Assembly (NCBI GenBank): GCA_947499155.1 | Contig: CANMND010000004.1 | Location: 140,633 to 204,632 of the forward strand | DNA: 64,000 nucleotides | DNA from: an uncultured Sphingomonadales bacterium | Lineage (GTDB): Bacteria > Pseudomonadota > Alphaproteobacteria > Sphingomonadales > Rhodothalassiaceae | Direction of reading: 5' to 3' | Shown here: piece after piece, positions 10,022-20,158 of the stretch | How positions within the stretch are numbered: position 1 is the stretch's first letter | Layout of the letters: each line of letters opens with the position of its first letter | Made by a program: the position numbers and the translations under genes | Notes under the pieces: generated by a model | What the model was told of the DNA's origin: nothing | What the model saw: the letters and a program-made list of their open reading frames with translations, nothing else | The model's database searches: none

Positions 10022-10193
10022 CGAAGAATTCATCATCGACTCGCTTCGGTGCAGGACTTCTTCGTCCCAACACCCAATGTTGTAACGAATCATAAGTTTA
10101 GACAGCTATATGCCATCAATCAAAACAATGCGCATACTCACCAGCATTGCAATCTATAATTGATAATTTCGTATATTTTTCAACACAACAATC
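10022..10193 (-). promoter_or_regulatory. AT-rich leader, probable promoter region of the hsd/Gabija operon
   Basis: The sequence upstream of hsdM becomes strongly AT-rich between about 10080 and 10190, as expected for a promoter. Possible minus-strand elements are TTGAAA at 10178-10183 with weak -10 choices (TATCAA, TATAGA) at imperfect spacing. No clean consensus pair or obvious operator palindrome was found, so only the general location is supported. Confidence 0.3.
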
Positions 10194-10330
10194 TGCCAGG
10201 CGGCGAGATTCCGAACGGTCAAGCTGCTGCTGACTTGCTGGCCTTGCCTGTTCCACACCCAAGGGGCTTCTGGCAGATAAGGACGATGACGGGGGCCTGG
10301 GCGCGCTAAAAGCATCTACGGCGCGGCATT
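10194..10330 (+). pseudogene. Possible degraded IS5-family transposase fragment
   Basis: Plus-strand translation gives a short stretch resembling the middle of IS5-type transposases. GQAAADLLALP in one frame is followed after a frame change by LLADKDDDG, recalling the conserved region around the second catalytic aspartate (usual form LLADK.YD.D). Both pieces are interrupted and no terminal repeats or flanking duplications were recognised. If real, it is a dead remnant between the tRNA gene and the defence operon. The match is from memory of the family pattern and is weak. Confidence 0.3.
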
Positions 10331-10531
10331 CGGGCGGTGGTTGTAGCTGCGCCTGGGTGTAGGTTCGGCCTCCACAAAAGCTCGCACCACAAGACTTTGG
10401 ACAAGAAATTTACCAATAGACCCCAATGCCAACACTCAATTTTTCATTGACGTGAAGCAAAGTGCGTTTATGGGTAAATTAATGGGAAAATACGCCATCC
10501 AACCAATAAGTTATTGATTTTATTGGATAAC

Positions 10532-10621
10532 TGGCGGAGCGGGAGGGATTCGAACCCTCGAGGGGCTTACACCCCAACACGCTTTCCAGGCGTGCGCCTT
10601 AAACCGCTCGGCCACCGCTCC
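10532..10621 (-). tRNA. tRNA-Ser (anticodon GGA)
   Basis: The minus strand folds as a class II tRNA of 90 nt. A 7-bp acceptor stem pairs GGAGCGG (5') with CCGCTCC (3'), followed by discriminator G and an encoded CCA. The D-arm has GGCCGAGCGG, the anticodon loop CTGGAAA gives anticodon GGA, and the T-arm has GGTTCGAATCC. A long variable arm is present, as in serine tRNAs. It reads UCC and UCU serine codons. Its 3' end points at the defence island, a usual integration target for mobile islands. Confidence 0.97.
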
Positions 10622-10674
10622 GCAAAGATATGGTGCAGCGGACCTTGCAAGACCGCATGCGCCAATTGGGGCGC

Positions 10675-10702
10675 ACTATAACCACAGATTCCGGCAAAGC
10701 AA
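10675..10702 (-). promoter_or_regulatory. Likely promoter of the tRNA-Ser gene
   Basis: On the minus strand TTGCTT (10697-10702) and TATAGT (10675-10680) are separated by 16 bases, a good sigma-70 type pair. Transcription would start near 10668, about 47 bases before the mature tRNA 5' end, leaving a leader for RNase P to remove. Inferred from sequence only. Confidence 0.5.
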
Positions 10703-10896
10703 GGCCGCAGTGACATGGGTGTCTGCGCCAAGCAACCAAAGCGGGTTGGTAAACGCCCTTTTAACCATGTCCATTAAATACAGTTTTACACATTGCTCCT
10801 AACAATAGGTCTAACGCTAAGAGAAAAACTTTACAGGATGCAATAAGTGCACATCCCCTGATCGACAGGCTGGTCAGGAATTGAAAGGCAGAAAGC

Positions 10897-11268
10897 ATGA
10901 AGGCAATCATCAAGACCATGATCGCGGCACTTGTGGCAGGGGCGATCATGACATTTGGTGGATCTGTTGCAGATGCGGCCGATCTCGCCACATGGCAGCG
11001 GTCAATTGCAAAAACCGTGGCGCAAAAGCAGGTTTATCCTCGATCAGCATTGCGCCGCGAGATTGAAGGCCAGGCGCGCGTTCAGGTTACAGTTGGTCGC
11101 AGTGGCGAAATTACTGAATTTCAAATCCTTGAGGATACCGGCCATGAAGTTCTGGATCGCGAAGTACCAAAGTTGATGGAGCGAATCAGCCCTTTGCCAA
11201 CACCGCCTTCTGATGTCAGTGATGAGAATCTGACATTCATCCTTCCGCTTTCTTGGGTTTTGCAATAA
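10897..11268 (+). CDS. Small periplasmic protein with a TonB C-terminal domain
   Basis: The 123-residue product has an N-terminal signal peptide (hydrophobic core about 7-25, likely cleaved after ADA). Nearly all the rest matches a TonB C-terminal fold, with the usual pattern YP..A....EGQARVQVTVGR and a conserved-looking hydrophobic end. Full TonB proteins have an uncleaved N-terminal anchor that meets ExbB/ExbD and a proline-rich periplasmic spacer; both are absent. It is therefore unlikely to energise outer-membrane receptors in the classical way and may act as a free periplasmic protein. No exbB, exbD or receptor gene is nearby. The gene stands alone between the tRNA and a convergent exporter gene. 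Confidence 0.75.
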   Translation: MKAIIKTMIAALVAGAIMTFGGSVADAADLATWQRSIAKTVAQKQVYPRSALRREIEGQARVQVTVGRSGEITEFQILEDTGHEVLDREVPKLMERISPLPTPPSDVSDENLTFILPLSWVLQ

Positions 11269-11296
11269 AGGCTGGAAGCGCCTGGACGGATTGTAA

Positions 11297-12256
11297 TTAT
11301 TCGTCGGATGCCGGGTGCCGCATCCGGCGTTGCAACGCGCCCATTGGGCGTCCGTCTATAAGCGCAAGGCCCAGTCCAATACCCGCCATACCCAAAAGTG
11401 CCCGTGACGTAATGGTTTCATCAAGAAACAATACCCCAAGGGCCATGGCGCTCACCGGAATCAAAAAGGTGACCAGCAAAATATTGACGGCACCTGATGA
11501 CGCCAGAATCCGGAAATAAAGCACATAGGCAAGGGCCGTTGACAAAGTGGCAAGCCCGGCGAGAGCCGCGATAACTGTCCAGGACGGTGCGGGCAATGTC
11601 CATGGCCGGTCGATAAAAAGCCATAAGGGAATAATCATCACGGTCGCCGCTATCAACTGGCCGCTGGCCACTTCCATGGGCCGGACACCCAGTGTCTTAA
11701 AACGGCGCCCATATATCCCGGCCAAGGCATAAGACACGGTCGCGACGATGATTGCGAGCTGTGCCAGCGTCCTGGTGCCAAGCTCAAGCAAGGCTTCTGG
11801 CCCAATCATTACAATCACTGACGAAAGCCCAACAAGCACGCCGATGAACCGGCCAGGGCTGAGCTTTTCATCATCAGTCAAAATATGGGCAAGCAGAACC
11901 GTCATCAGCGGCGTTGTTGCATTTAAAATGGCGGCAAGTCCTGACGGAATATATATCTGACCCCAGCTTATCAGGATGTGCGGGAGCACGTTATTGAGAA
12001 GGGCAATAACGAAAAAGGCGCGCCATAAGCCCCGGTCACGGGTAAGGCGGCCACCACTCAGCAGTACGACAAGGACCAGAACAAGAGCCGCACCACCCGT
12101 GCGCGCCACTACCAGCGTCAGAACTGGTACCGTTTTGATGGCAAAACCCACAAAAAAGAATGACCCGCCCCACAGGATAGACAGGAAGGCCAAGCGTAAC
12201 CAGTCTGATGGAGTCATGTGCAGGCGTTGCGCCATGGATGGTATCTCATTCATCAT
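11297..12256 (-). CDS. DMT-superfamily (EamA) transporter
   Basis: A 319-residue, very hydrophobic protein with about ten membrane segments arranged as two EamA repeats (about residues 15-150 and 165-300). Such proteins are inner-membrane exporters or importers of amino acids, metabolites or drugs; the substrate cannot be told from sequence. Features typical of the family include the early glycine-rich WGGSFFF segment and the end of repeat 2 with ALGVLFLDE. It is transcribed alone on the minus strand, downstream of the chemoreceptor terminator and convergent with the TonB-domain gene. Two ATG codons begin the frame (12256 and 12253). Confidence 0.88.
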   Translation of the reverse strand: MMNEIPSMAQRLHMTPSDWLRLAFLSILWGGSFFFVGFAIKTVPVLTLVVARTGGAALVLVLVVLLSGGRLTRDRGLWRAFFVIALLNNVLPHILISWGQIYIPSGLAAILNATTPLMTVLLAHILTDDEKLSPGRFIGVLVGLSSVIVMIGPEALLELGTRTLAQLAIIVATVSYALAGIYGRRFKTLGVRPMEVASGQLIAATVMIIPLWLFIDRPWTLPAPSWTVIAALAGLATLSTALAYVLYFRILASSGAVNILLVTFLIPVSAMALGVLFLDETITSRALLGMAGIGLGLALIDGRPMGALQRRMRHPASDE

Positions 12257-12309
12257 AAGGGGTGAGAAAGTCTCTCCCGCCCTTAAACCTTTGGGGCCGC
12301 GACTGCATC

Positions 12310-12347
12310 AAAAAAAATCCGGCAAGGGAGATGGTCCCCTGCCGGAT
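12310..12347 (-). terminator. Rho-independent terminator of the chemoreceptor gene
   Basis: On the minus strand a 13-bp stem (ATCCGGCAGGGGA with TCCCTTGCCGGAT, one G-U pair) closes a five-base loop and is followed by a run of T. It lies about 60 bases past the chemoreceptor stop. Confidence 0.9.
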
Positions 12348-12378
12348 CTTTGATCTGAGCCCTTTTAGTGGCGCTGAA

Positions 12379-12410
12379 GCCGACGCCGACGCTGACGCTG
12401 ACGCTGACGC
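12379..12410. repeat. Hexanucleotide tandem repeat GCYGAC, about 5.3 copies
   Basis: Five consecutive copies of GCCGAC or GCTGAC plus a partial sixth abut the stop codon of the chemoreceptor gene on its 3' side. A six-base unit keeps reading frame, so copy-number change would be silent for the gene unless its stop codon is lost. It sits between stop and terminator. Confidence 0.9.
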
Positions 12411-14642
12411 TTATGCAGCGCGGATTGTTGCGAGGAATTCCTCCACTTGCTGGCGCAATTCATCGGATTCTCGGGCAAGAGACTGGGCAGAGCCAAGAAC
12501 CTGACTTGCAGCCGCCCCTGTTGTTGCCGCCCCTTCGTTTAGGGCCGCCATGTCGCGGGTGATATCCTGTGCACCAGCCGAGACTTCCGAGACGTTGCGC
12601 GCGATTTCCTGGGTGGAGGCGTCCTGTTCTTCCACAGCTGAAGCAATGGAGACGGCGGTTGAATCGATTTCGGCGATGATGGCGCGAATGGCTTCGATCG
12701 CCTCGACCGTTTTACCTGTTGCGCCCTGCATTCCGGAAATCTGACCGGAGATTTCGCTCGTTGCCCGCGCGGTCTGGTTGGCAAGGGATTTCACCTCGCT
12801 GGCGACCACGGCAAAGCCCTTGCCCGCCTCACCGGCACGGGCGGCCTCAATAGTGGCGTTAAGTGCCAGCAGATTAGTCTGTTCGGCAATGTCGTTGATG
12901 AGATTGACCACATCACCAATGCGCCGGGCCGCTTCCACAAGTTCGCTGATATCACCTGAGGCACGCTCGGTCCGAAAGACGGCGTCCTTTGCAGCGGTGC
13001 TTGACTGGTTGGTCTGGGATGAGATTTCCCGCACCGATGCAGACAGCTCTTCGGCCGCACTTGCAACCATTTGCAGGCTGTTGGTTGCGTGATCCGATGT
13101 GGTCGAGACCACGGCCGCCCGACTTGTGGTTTCTTCTGCGGTGTCCGTCAGGCCTTGCGCGGCTGTTTCCATTTCACGCGCAGCAGTGCCAAGACCATCC
13201 ACCACCTGCATGATCGATGCCTCAAACCTGTCTGCCAACTCCAGCATTTCTGCGCGTCTTTGTTCGCGTTGCTGTTGTTCGCGCTCTTGGTCATGCTGGC
13301 GCTGCCTAGCTTCGCGTTCGCGCGCTTCGGCTTCGGCCTGCTCCTTGTCGCGGCGCTGGCGCTCTTCGGCTTCCTGCTGTGCCGTTTCCAGTCGGATTTT
13401 TTCAATGGCATTGTCTTTGAAGACCTGAACGCTGTTTGCCATTTGGCCGATTTCATCACTGCGGTCGGTGCTGCTGACCTGGACGTCAAGATCCCCTTCA
13501 GACAGTTTGGTCATGACTCGTGACAGTTCAACCATCGGACCGACAATGCGCTGAATCACCAGCCAGAAGGACAAGACGCCTACAGCAAGGGTGAAAATCA
13601 GTAAAATCACATCTTTCCAGAACTGAACGCCGGCGGCCCTGTCATTCTCATAGGCAAGGGCGCTGGACAAGGCACTGGCTCTTTCCGCCAAAGCCTGAAC
13701 TGGCGCAAGCGCATCCGTTGCCTTTACAATCCACTCAATCGCTGTGAAGGGGTTGGTCTCACCCAGTTCTGCTGCGGCATAAACTTCATCGCGATCGTAG
13801 CCGAAATCATCGAAAAATGTCTGACGCACATCATCCAGCATTGGCCTTAGTTCAGGGGATACCAGACCGGATTCGATCAGATTCTTTACATCCTGCCATG
13901 CGGCTTCCACGTGGCCGGCATAATTGGAGACGATCTGAAGACGCAGGCTGGACAATGGCACTTCTGTCGCCATTGATTCACCTATGGTTGCCCAGTCGCG
14001 TGAGGCATATTCCTGCATCCGCCACAGAAGATATTTGAGCTGACCATTGGCTTCAATCGCCGGATTTTGTGGGGCGAAACTGTGCGTTACTGCCAGACGC
14101 ACATCGCGAAGGCGCTCAATGAGGTCAGTCATGGTGCTGGACACAGCGCGGTCCAGGCGCGCTTCTCGCAATTCGGCCGAAATGAGAAGGGATGAATCAA
14201 CTGTCCGGCGCAAGGCAAGATAGGCGTTATTGGCCTTTTGCATGGCTGCGATCTGCTCTGACTTGCTGTCAAACTCGGGAAGAGTAGCCAGATTTTCCAA
14301 AAGAGCAGTATAAGCAGCGTCAAAACTGTCTCGCTCTTTGGCGATCATGGCTGAAAAGCGCGTATCCGGGATTGTCTCAAAGCCAAGCGCAGTTCCCGTA
14401 ACACCACGCTCCACAGCCAGAGCGAGCTGCGCATTGGTCAGGACATCCACGGTTTCACCTATGGCAACCTGTAACTCAGATTCCTGTTCTACATAATGGG
14501 CATTAAGTGCCGCAACGACACCGTAAAAGATCACAACAAGGACCAGAAGGCCCACAATCGTAAGAAGAGAATTGCGGACCGTAGCGATTGCCTTAAGGGA
14601 ATCTCCGAAATTTTCCCGGTTTTCACCAAGATTTGAGAGCAT
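12411..14642 (-). CDS. Methyl-accepting chemotaxis protein
   Basis: A 743-residue transmembrane chemoreceptor. Membrane segment 1 is at about residues 23-47, a large periplasmic, mostly helical sensor spans about 48-335, and membrane segment 2 is at about 345-365. A HAMP domain follows ([20 protein letters not shown]). A glutamine/glutamate-rich coiled coil (about 425-465) leads into the signalling hairpin with the near-invariant tip sequence [20 protein letters not shown]. The tip contacts CheA and CheW, whose genes are not in this window, so it is an orphan receptor. The ligand is unknown. It is a single-gene unit with its own terminator and an unusual hexanucleotide repeat right after the stop. 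Confidence 0.95.
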   Translation of the reverse strand: MLSNLGENRENFGDSLKAIATVRNSLLTIVGLLVLVVIFYGVVAALNAHYVEQESELQVAIGETVDVLTNAQLALAVERGVTGTALGFETIPDTRFSAMIAKERDSFDAAYTALLENLATLPEFDSKSEQIAAMQKANNAYLALRRTVDSSLLISAELREARLDRAVSSTMTDLIERLRDVRLAVTHSFAPQNPAIEANGQLKYLLWRMQEYASRDWATIGESMATEVPLSSLRLQIVSNYAGHVEAAWQDVKNLIESGLVSPELRPMLDDVRQTFFDDFGYDRDEVYAAAELGETNPFTAIEWIVKATDALAPVQALAERASALSSALAYENDRAAGVQFWKDVILLIFTLAVGVLSFWLVIQRIVGPMVELSRVMTKLSEGDLDVQVSSTDRSDEIGQMANSVQVFKDNAIEKIRLETAQQEAEERQRRDKEQAEAEAREREARQRQHDQEREQQQREQRRAEMLELADRFEASIMQVVDGLGTAAREMETAAQGLTDTAEETTSRAAVVSTTSDHATNSLQMVASAAEELSASVREISSQTNQSSTAAKDAVFRTERASGDISELVEAARRIGDVVNLINDIAEQTNLLALNATIEAARAGEAGKGFAVVASEVKSLANQTARATSEISGQISGMQGATGKTVEAIEAIRAIIAEIDSTAVSIASAVEEQDASTQEIARNVSEVSAGAQDITRDMAALNEGAATTGAAASQVLGSAQSLARESDELRQQVEEFLATIRAA

Positions 14643-14766
14643 GCGTCTGACCTTTAGTTTAGCCGCGCTTTCCGACCGCGGTATGTGATTATCAGCCAGA
14701 CTCTCGCAAATCAGTCTTAATGAAGATTAAACGTGAAGTTAACGCAAAGATTGTAGAAGCCTTTAC

Positions 14767-16566
14767 TTACTCTCCCATTTTTAAGGCTGCAATAAAGGCA
14801 TCATGCGGGATTTCCACTTTCCCATAGGTGCGCATCCGCTTTTTACCGGCCTTTTGTTTTTCCAGCAATTTGCGTTTACGGGATACGTCACCACCATAGC
14901 ATTTGGCGGTCACATCCTTGCGCAAGGCAGAGATAGTCTCACGAGCCACCACCTTGCCACCAATGGCAGCCTGGATCGGGATTTTGAACATTTGCCGCGG
15001 GATTAGGTCCTTCAGGCGCTCACAAAGGCCGCGGCCACGTGTTTCCGCCTGGCTTTTATGGACCAGCATGGCCAGAGCATCCACCGGCTCGGCATTGACG
15101 AGGATGGATAGTTTGACCAGGTCACCTTCACGATATTCTTTCAAATGATAGTCGAAGCTTGCATAGCCGCGGCTGACTGACTTTAGTCGATCGTAAAAGT
15201 CATAGACGACTTCATTGAGCGGCAGCTCATAAACCAGCATTGCCCGGGTGCCGGCATAAGTGAGTTGCTTTTGGACACCACGCCTGTCTTCACAGAGCTT
15301 CAGCACTGCGCCCAGATGAGTGTCAGCGACGAGGATGGTTGCTTCAATCCATGGCTCTTCAATACGGTCTATCCTGACAGGTTCAGGCATGTCCGCCGGA
15401 TTGTGAAGTTCCTCGATGGAGCCATCCGTTTTGTAAACTTTATAGACAACAGACGGACTGGTTGTGATGAGTTCCAGATTGAATTCGCGATAGAGCCGCT
15501 CCTGGATAATCTCCAGATGCAGCATGCCCAGAAAGCCACAGCGGAACCCAAAGCCAAGGGCAGCCGAGCTTTCTGCCTCAAACTCAAAACTCGCATCATT
15601 GAGACGCAGTTTGTTGAGGCTGTCACGCAGATGCTCGAAATCAGCTGAATCAGCGGGAAAGAGGCCGCAGAATACGACCGAGCGCGAGGGCTTGAAACCG
15701 GGCAATGCTGCGTCACAGGTGTGCTTTGCCTCCGTTATGGTGTCACCCACATTGGTATCGGCAACCTGTTTGATGCCTGCTGTAATAAAGCCGATCTCAC
15801 CTGGCCCAAGGCTTTCGACCGGCGTATTTTTGGGCGTGAAGATACCAACCCTTTCCACTGGGTGTTCGGCACCTGTTGCCATCATTTTCATGACCATGCC
15901 CTTTTTGATGCGGCCATCGATGACGCGCACAAGGACAATCACACCGAGATAAGGGTCGTACCAGCTGTCGACCAGAAGAGCCTTCAAAGGCTTTGATGCG
16001 TCCCCGTCCGGGGCGGGAAGCTTTTCGATAAGCGTTTCCAGGACTTCGCGGATTCCAACGCCTGTTTTTGCAGAAACGGCAATGGCACCTGAGGCGTCAA
16101 TACCGATCACATCCTCGATCTGCTGCTTCACACGATCGGGTTCCGCCGCCGGCAGGTCGATCTTGTTCAGAACCGGAACGATTTCGTGGTCTGCGTCAAT
16201 CGCCTGATAGACGTTTGCAAGGGTTTGAGCCTCTACGCCCTGGCTTGCATCAACAACCAGCAGAGAACCTTCACAGGCCCTGAGCGAGCGCGAGACCTCA
16301 TAGGCGAAATCCACATGCCCTGGTGTGTCCATCAGGTTGAGGATATAGGTCTTACCATCGTCGGCGACATATTGAAGCCGGACGGTCTGTGCCTTAATTG
16401 TGATGCCGCGTTCGCGCTCGATATCCATGGAATCGAGCACCTGCTCCTTCATCTCCCGATCCGTAAGGCCGCCACAGAACTGAATGAGACGATCAGCCAG
16501 AGTGGACTTTCCATGATCGATATGGGCGATGATCGAAAAGTTGCGGATATTTTCAAGTTTTGTCAT
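14767..16566 (-). CDS. lepA: Elongation factor 4 (LepA)
   Basis: A ribosome-associated translational GTPase of 599 residues, identical in length to the E. coli protein. The G domain has AHIDHGKST (G1), DTPGHVDF (G3) and NKIDLP (G4), followed by EF-G-like domains II, III and V. The LepA-specific basic C-terminal domain ends with a lysine-rich segment ([16 protein letters not shown]). It is thought to help back-translocate or remodel stalled ribosomes under stress. It is often paired with the signal peptidase gene lepB, which is not adjacent here; the upstream neighbour is a methyltransferase gene 75 bases away. Confidence 0.97.
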   Translation of the reverse strand: MTKLENIRNFSIIAHIDHGKSTLADRLIQFCGGLTDREMKEQVLDSMDIERERGITIKAQTVRLQYVADDGKTYILNLMDTPGHVDFAYEVSRSLRACEGSLLVVDASQGVEAQTLANVYQAIDADHEIVPVLNKIDLPAAEPDRVKQQIEDVIGIDASGAIAVSAKTGVGIREVLETLIEKLPAPDGDASKPLKALLVDSWYDPYLGVIVLVRVIDGRIKKGMVMKMMATGAEHPVERVGIFTPKNTPVESLGPGEIGFITAGIKQVADTNVGDTITEAKHTCDAALPGFKPSRSVVFCGLFPADSADFEHLRDSLNKLRLNDASFEFEAESSAALGFGFRCGFLGMLHLEIIQERLYREFNLELITTSPSVVYKVYKTDGSIEELHNPADMPEPVRIDRIEEPWIEATILVADTHLGAVLKLCEDRRGVQKQLTYAGTRAMLVYELPLNEVVYDFYDRLKSVSRGYASFDYHLKEYREGDLVKLSILVNAEPVDALAMLVHKSQAETRGRGLCERLKDLIPRQMFKIPIQAAIGGKVVARETISALRKDVTAKCYGGDVSRKRKLLEKQKAGKKRMRTYGKVEIPHDAFIAALKMGE

Positions 16567-16640
16567 GGGTGCTCATATAGCGTCCAGGAAGCCTTACGCC
16601 AAGATGGCGCAGACACCACAGACTACGTTTTTCGTATTTA

Positions 16641-17648
16641 TTACCAGTCGGACATCATGACCGGGCGGTCGCCTTTCTTGCCGGCCAGAAACCGCCAGAC
16701 CCTCAGATCGCCACTTTCAAGCATGCGTGCCCGCCGTGACCAGAATTCAGCTTCCGCCAAAAGTGCCTGTAAAAGTGTCTCACCATCATCCTGATGGGCA
16801 AGTTGGGCAGCAACCTTGTCTGCACCTTTCCAGGCATTATTGACGATATTAATATAAGAGGCGGAGACATCTTCGTTCACCCGAATATTGAACCGGGCAT
16901 TTTTCAGCAGTTGGGCAAAGTCCTGTGACGTAACCATATAGGGACGCCTTTTGGCGCTTTCGGATTCGAGCCATTCGCGATAGGATTCTTTGCCGGGCAC
17001 ACTTTCTGAACCCAACACGAAATCGGTAATGAGAAACAGTCCGCCCGGCTTGAGATGGTGCTCCACCAACGCCAACAGGCGGGCCTTGTCTTTGATAGTA
17101 TAGAGCGTTTCCTTGGCGAGGGCGCGGTCAAAATTTCGATCAAAGTCATCAATGGTCTCTGTATCGTAGTGCTTGACAATCGCTTTCTTGCCTAGCCCTG
17201 TCATGTGGGATTTTTCGTTGGCTAACTCCACAAGCCGGGCTGAGGTTTCATAGCCGGTAACCCAACTGCCGTACTTGTCTGCAAGGGTACGAGCAGGCCC
17301 ACCCAGATTGGCACCAATTTCGAGCAGGCTCATTTCCGGTGACAGGGCTAAAAGCTTGCACATGTCAATGATGTGATCCGGCCCGCCCGGCCCGCAATAA
17401 CCCTCTCCCCAGATATATTGCGCGATCTCTACCCGGTTGCTGTCCCAAGGGTCGAACGGAAGCTCTGGATCATCGAGGTTAACAGGCGCAGTTTCTGGTT
17501 TTTTTACGACAGGTTTTGAGACAGGCTCAGGCTCTTTGCCAGTCTGGCCCGCATACAGACGTGCGGCGACCTCGGCAGAGTCATACCCTTGCCACCAAGC
17601 TTTCAAACGTAATTTGAATGGCAGAGCTTGCCTTGTAGTCGCTTTCAT
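16641..17648 (-). CDS. SAM-dependent methyltransferase, class I
   Basis: A Rossmann-fold methyltransferase of about 335 residues. Motif I is LLEIGANLGGPART with the acidic residue of strand 2 in GYETS. The later segment LALVEHHLKPGGLFLITDFV is the typical post-motif region of small-molecule methyltransferases. The general look resembles phosphoethanolamine or sarcosine N-methyltransferases, but substrate assignment is not possible. A proline- and lysine-rich linker (about residues 40-60) separates a basic N-terminal segment from the catalytic domain. The frame can start at GTG 17654 or ATG 17648; neither has a strong ribosome-binding site. The gene lies between pheT and lepA with spaces on both sides. 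Confidence 0.8.
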   Translation of the reverse strand: MKATTRQALPFKLRLKAWWQGYDSAEVAARLYAGQTGKEPEPVSKPVVKKPETAPVNLDDPELPFDPWDSNRVEIAQYIWGEGYCGPGGPDHIIDMCKLLALSPEMSLLEIGANLGGPARTLADKYGSWVTGYETSARLVELANEKSHMTGLGKKAIVKHYDTETIDDFDRNFDRALAKETLYTIKDKARLLALVEHHLKPGGLFLITDFVLGSESVPGKESYREWLESESAKRRPYMVTSQDFAQLLKNARFNIRVNEDVSASYINIVNNAWKGADKVAAQLAHQDDGETLLQALLAEAEFWSRRARMLESGDLRVWRFLAGKKGDRPVMMSDW

Positions 17649-17767
17649 CGGCACCGACAGTTCTCATCCGGAACGCTTAAACTGGATTACATGTTGATGC
17701 AGTATAGCATACAGAATGCACGCAATCATAGTGCCGGAGAATGGGAGCAGTTATGAACATGATGCCT

Positions 17768-20158
17768 TCAGCGTCGCAACCGGCCCCCCGTTGCCTTCTC
17801 CACCATAGCGACAAGCCGCTCGCAGATGCCTTCCAGGTCTTTGTCCGTAAAAGTCTTTTCCTGTGGCAGGATGCGCACGGCAATACCTACTGATTTTGCT
17901 GTCGGCTCGATACCTTGTCCTTCATAGACGTCGAAAACATCAACCTGGCTGATATGCTTTCTGTCGGAACCAAGGGCTGCACGCACAAGGTCACCCACCG
18001 CCACATCCCGGTTAATGATAAAGGCAAAGTCCCGCTCTACTGCAGGAAGATTGGACAAGTGCAGGGCCGGGCGAGACTGTCCGGACTTTCTTTTCGGCTG
18101 AGGTATGGCGTCCAGATAAACTTCAGCTCCAACAAGTGCACCTTCAACATCCAGATGGCGCATGATCGCCGGATGCAGTTCTCCAAAAGACGCCAGAATT
18201 TTCTTTGGGCCAAGACGCAAGGTGCCGGAACGGCCTGGGTGATACCAGGCGGGAGCCTCGTCATAAACCTGAAGATTGCCAACAGGCGCGCCTGCAGCCT
18301 CCAGAGCGGCCAGGGCATCGGCTTTTGCATCATAGGCATCGACAGGACCTGCTGCTTCACGCCAATGACGCGAGGTCTTGTTCCCAAGCCGCAGTGTGGC
18401 TGCCACATGGGCCTGATCGTCGATTCCCTGTCCCTGGTAAGTCGGGCCAACTTCAAAAAGGGCAATGCCATCAGCACCGCGGTCATTATTACGCCCCGCA
18501 GCAGCAATCAGGTTGGGCAGGATGGATGGGCGCATCATATCCAGTTCGGATGAAATCGGATTTTCCAGCATCAGTCCGTCATGGCCGCCAAAATATTGAG
18601 CAACGCGGCTGTCCATGAATGACCATGTGACCGCTTCATACAGGCCCTCTGTCGCCAATCTGCGCTTGACGGCGCGAGCGCGGGTCTGGTCAAGGGTCAG
18701 GGTCGAGCGGGCAACCTCTACCGTCCGTGGCAGTGGCGTGGCGGGTATTTTGTCATAACCCTCAATTCGCAACACTTCTTCCACTATGTCCGCCTCGCCA
18801 TCGATATCAGGACGCCAGCCGGGTACTGAAACCGTGATACTGTCTTTGCCTTCAGACCAGCCAAAGCCCAGGCTTTCCAGAATGGCTTGCGCTCTTTTTG
18901 CAGGGACATCTAGGCCGCCAAGGGATTTGACGCGGGCGGGTCGGAATGTAACTTTTTTGGCGTCTTCGGGGATCTTGCCGGCGATTTTAATCTCGCTGGG
19001 CGTGCCCCCTGCCAGATCCATGATCATCTGAGTGGCAAGGGTCAGGCCATCAACGACGAAGCCGGGATCAACACCACGTTCAAAGCGATAGCGAGCGTCC
19101 GACAGGAGCCCGTGCCTGCGACCGGTTTCCGCAGTAAGAATCGGATCAAACAATGCAGATTCAACGAATATGTCGACAGTTTCTTCGCTTACCCCTGAGT
19201 CTTCACCACCCATGACACCACCAAAGCCCAAGGGGCTATTGTCATCGGCAATCAGGCATTCACCGCCCCGGGTCTCATAGATATTGCCATCAAGGGCATT
19301 GACCGTTTCTCCCGCCTTGGCGCGGCGGGCGCGGACAGTGGTTCCGATTTTGGCCGCATCATAGACATGAAGAGGGCGCGCCCGGTCGTGGGTAATATAA
19401 TTGGTGATATCAACCAGCAGCGATATGGGGCGCAAGCCAATGGCCTTAAGGCGCAATTGCAGCCATTTGGGACTGGGGCCGTTTTTTACACCCTTTATCA
19501 GCCGTCCGGCAAAAAGCGGGCAGGCGTCCTGATCCTCAGTTTCTATCCGAATGGGGCAGGGGCCATCACCGGCTATTGGGGTAATGGCAGGCGTTATAAC
19601 AGTGCCCAGACCGGCGGCGGCAAGGTCGCGGGCAATTCCAGCCACGCCCAGCGCATCGGGACGATTGGGGGTAATGGCGATCTCGATGATCGGATCGTCA
19701 AGTCCGGCGATTTCGGCAAAAGACGCACCGATCGGGGTGTCCGCGTCCAGTTCGATAATGCCGTCATGCTCGTCAGACAACAGCATTTCGCGTTCAGAAC
19801 ACAGCATGCCCGAAGATTCAACGCCACGGATTTTTGAAGGTTTCAGCAGAAGGTCAATGCCCGGCACATAGGACCCGGACGGGGCAAAGACGCCCTTCAT
19901 TCCAGTGCGGGCATTGGGTGCGCCGCACACCACCTGCACAACTTCCTTGCCCGTATCCACCATGCAGACCTTAAGCCGGTCCGCATCGGGGTGCTGCGTG
20001 GCAGATACCACATGGGCAACGGTGAAGGGGGCGAGAGCTTCGCGCGGGTCGTCTATGCTTTCCACCTCTAGCCCGATGCGGGTCAGGGTCTCGGAAATTT
20101 CTGCAAGAGTTGCAGTTGTGTCCAGATGCTGCTTCAGCCAGCCAAGGGTGAATTTCAT
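17768..20158 (-). CDS. pheT: Phenylalanine--tRNA ligase beta subunit
   Basis: The 796-residue beta subunit of the (alpha-beta)2 enzyme that charges tRNA-Phe. Domain order is the EMAP-like tRNA-binding domain (about 40-150), the B3/B4 editing domain, the B5 domain, a catalytic-like core and a C-terminal ferredoxin-fold anticodon-binding domain (from about 700). Length matches the bacterial family. Its ATG overlaps the pheS stop as ATGA, so the two subunits are translationally coupled and made in equal amounts. No terminator was recognised after its stop. Confidence 0.97.
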   Translation of the reverse strand: MKFTLGWLKQHLDTTATLAEISETLTRIGLEVESIDDPREALAPFTVAHVVSATQHPDADRLKVCMVDTGKEVVQVVCGAPNARTGMKGVFAPSGSYVPGIDLLLKPSKIRGVESSGMLCSEREMLLSDEHDGIIELDADTPIGASFAEIAGLDDPIIEIAITPNRPDALGVAGIARDLAAAGLGTVITPAITPIAGDGPCPIRIETEDQDACPLFAGRLIKGVKNGPSPKWLQLRLKAIGLRPISLLVDITNYITHDRARPLHVYDAAKIGTTVRARRAKAGETVNALDGNIYETRGGECLIADDNSPLGFGGVMGGEDSGVSEETVDIFVESALFDPILTAETGRRHGLLSDARYRFERGVDPGFVVDGLTLATQMIMDLAGGTPSEIKIAGKIPEDAKKVTFRPARVKSLGGLDVPAKRAQAILESLGFGWSEGKDSITVSVPGWRPDIDGEADIVEEVLRIEGYDKIPATPLPRTVEVARSTLTLDQTRARAVKRRLATEGLYEAVTWSFMDSRVAQYFGGHDGLMLENPISSELDMMRPSILPNLIAAAGRNNDRGADGIALFEVGPTYQGQGIDDQAHVAATLRLGNKTSRHWREAAGPVDAYDAKADALAALEAAGAPVGNLQVYDEAPAWYHPGRSGTLRLGPKKILASFGELHPAIMRHLDVEGALVGAEVYLDAIPQPKRKSGQSRPALHLSNLPAVERDFAFIINRDVAVGDLVRAALGSDRKHISQVDVFDVYEGQGIEPTAKSVGIAVRILPQEKTFTDKDLEGICERLVAMVEKATGGRLRR

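Noticed and set aside
10503-10526. AT-only hairpin downstream of the tRNA gene as its terminator
   Set aside because: The stem is only seven A-T-rich pairs with a ten-base loop and no T run after it on the minus strand.
10757-10776. TTAACCAT, a CtrA half-site, upstream of the TonB-domain gene
   Set aside because: The second TTAA is 9 bases away rather than 7, so a full CtrA site is not formed.
14705-14755. TTAA repeats resembling a CtrA site upstream of the chemoreceptor gene
   Set aside because: The spacings are 8 and 6 bases instead of the required 7, and the half-site TTAACC is not matched.
16186-16794. A 202-codon plus-strand open frame across lepA and the methyltransferase gene
   Set aside because: It spans the ends of two real minus-strand genes and their spacer, and matches nothing recognisable.
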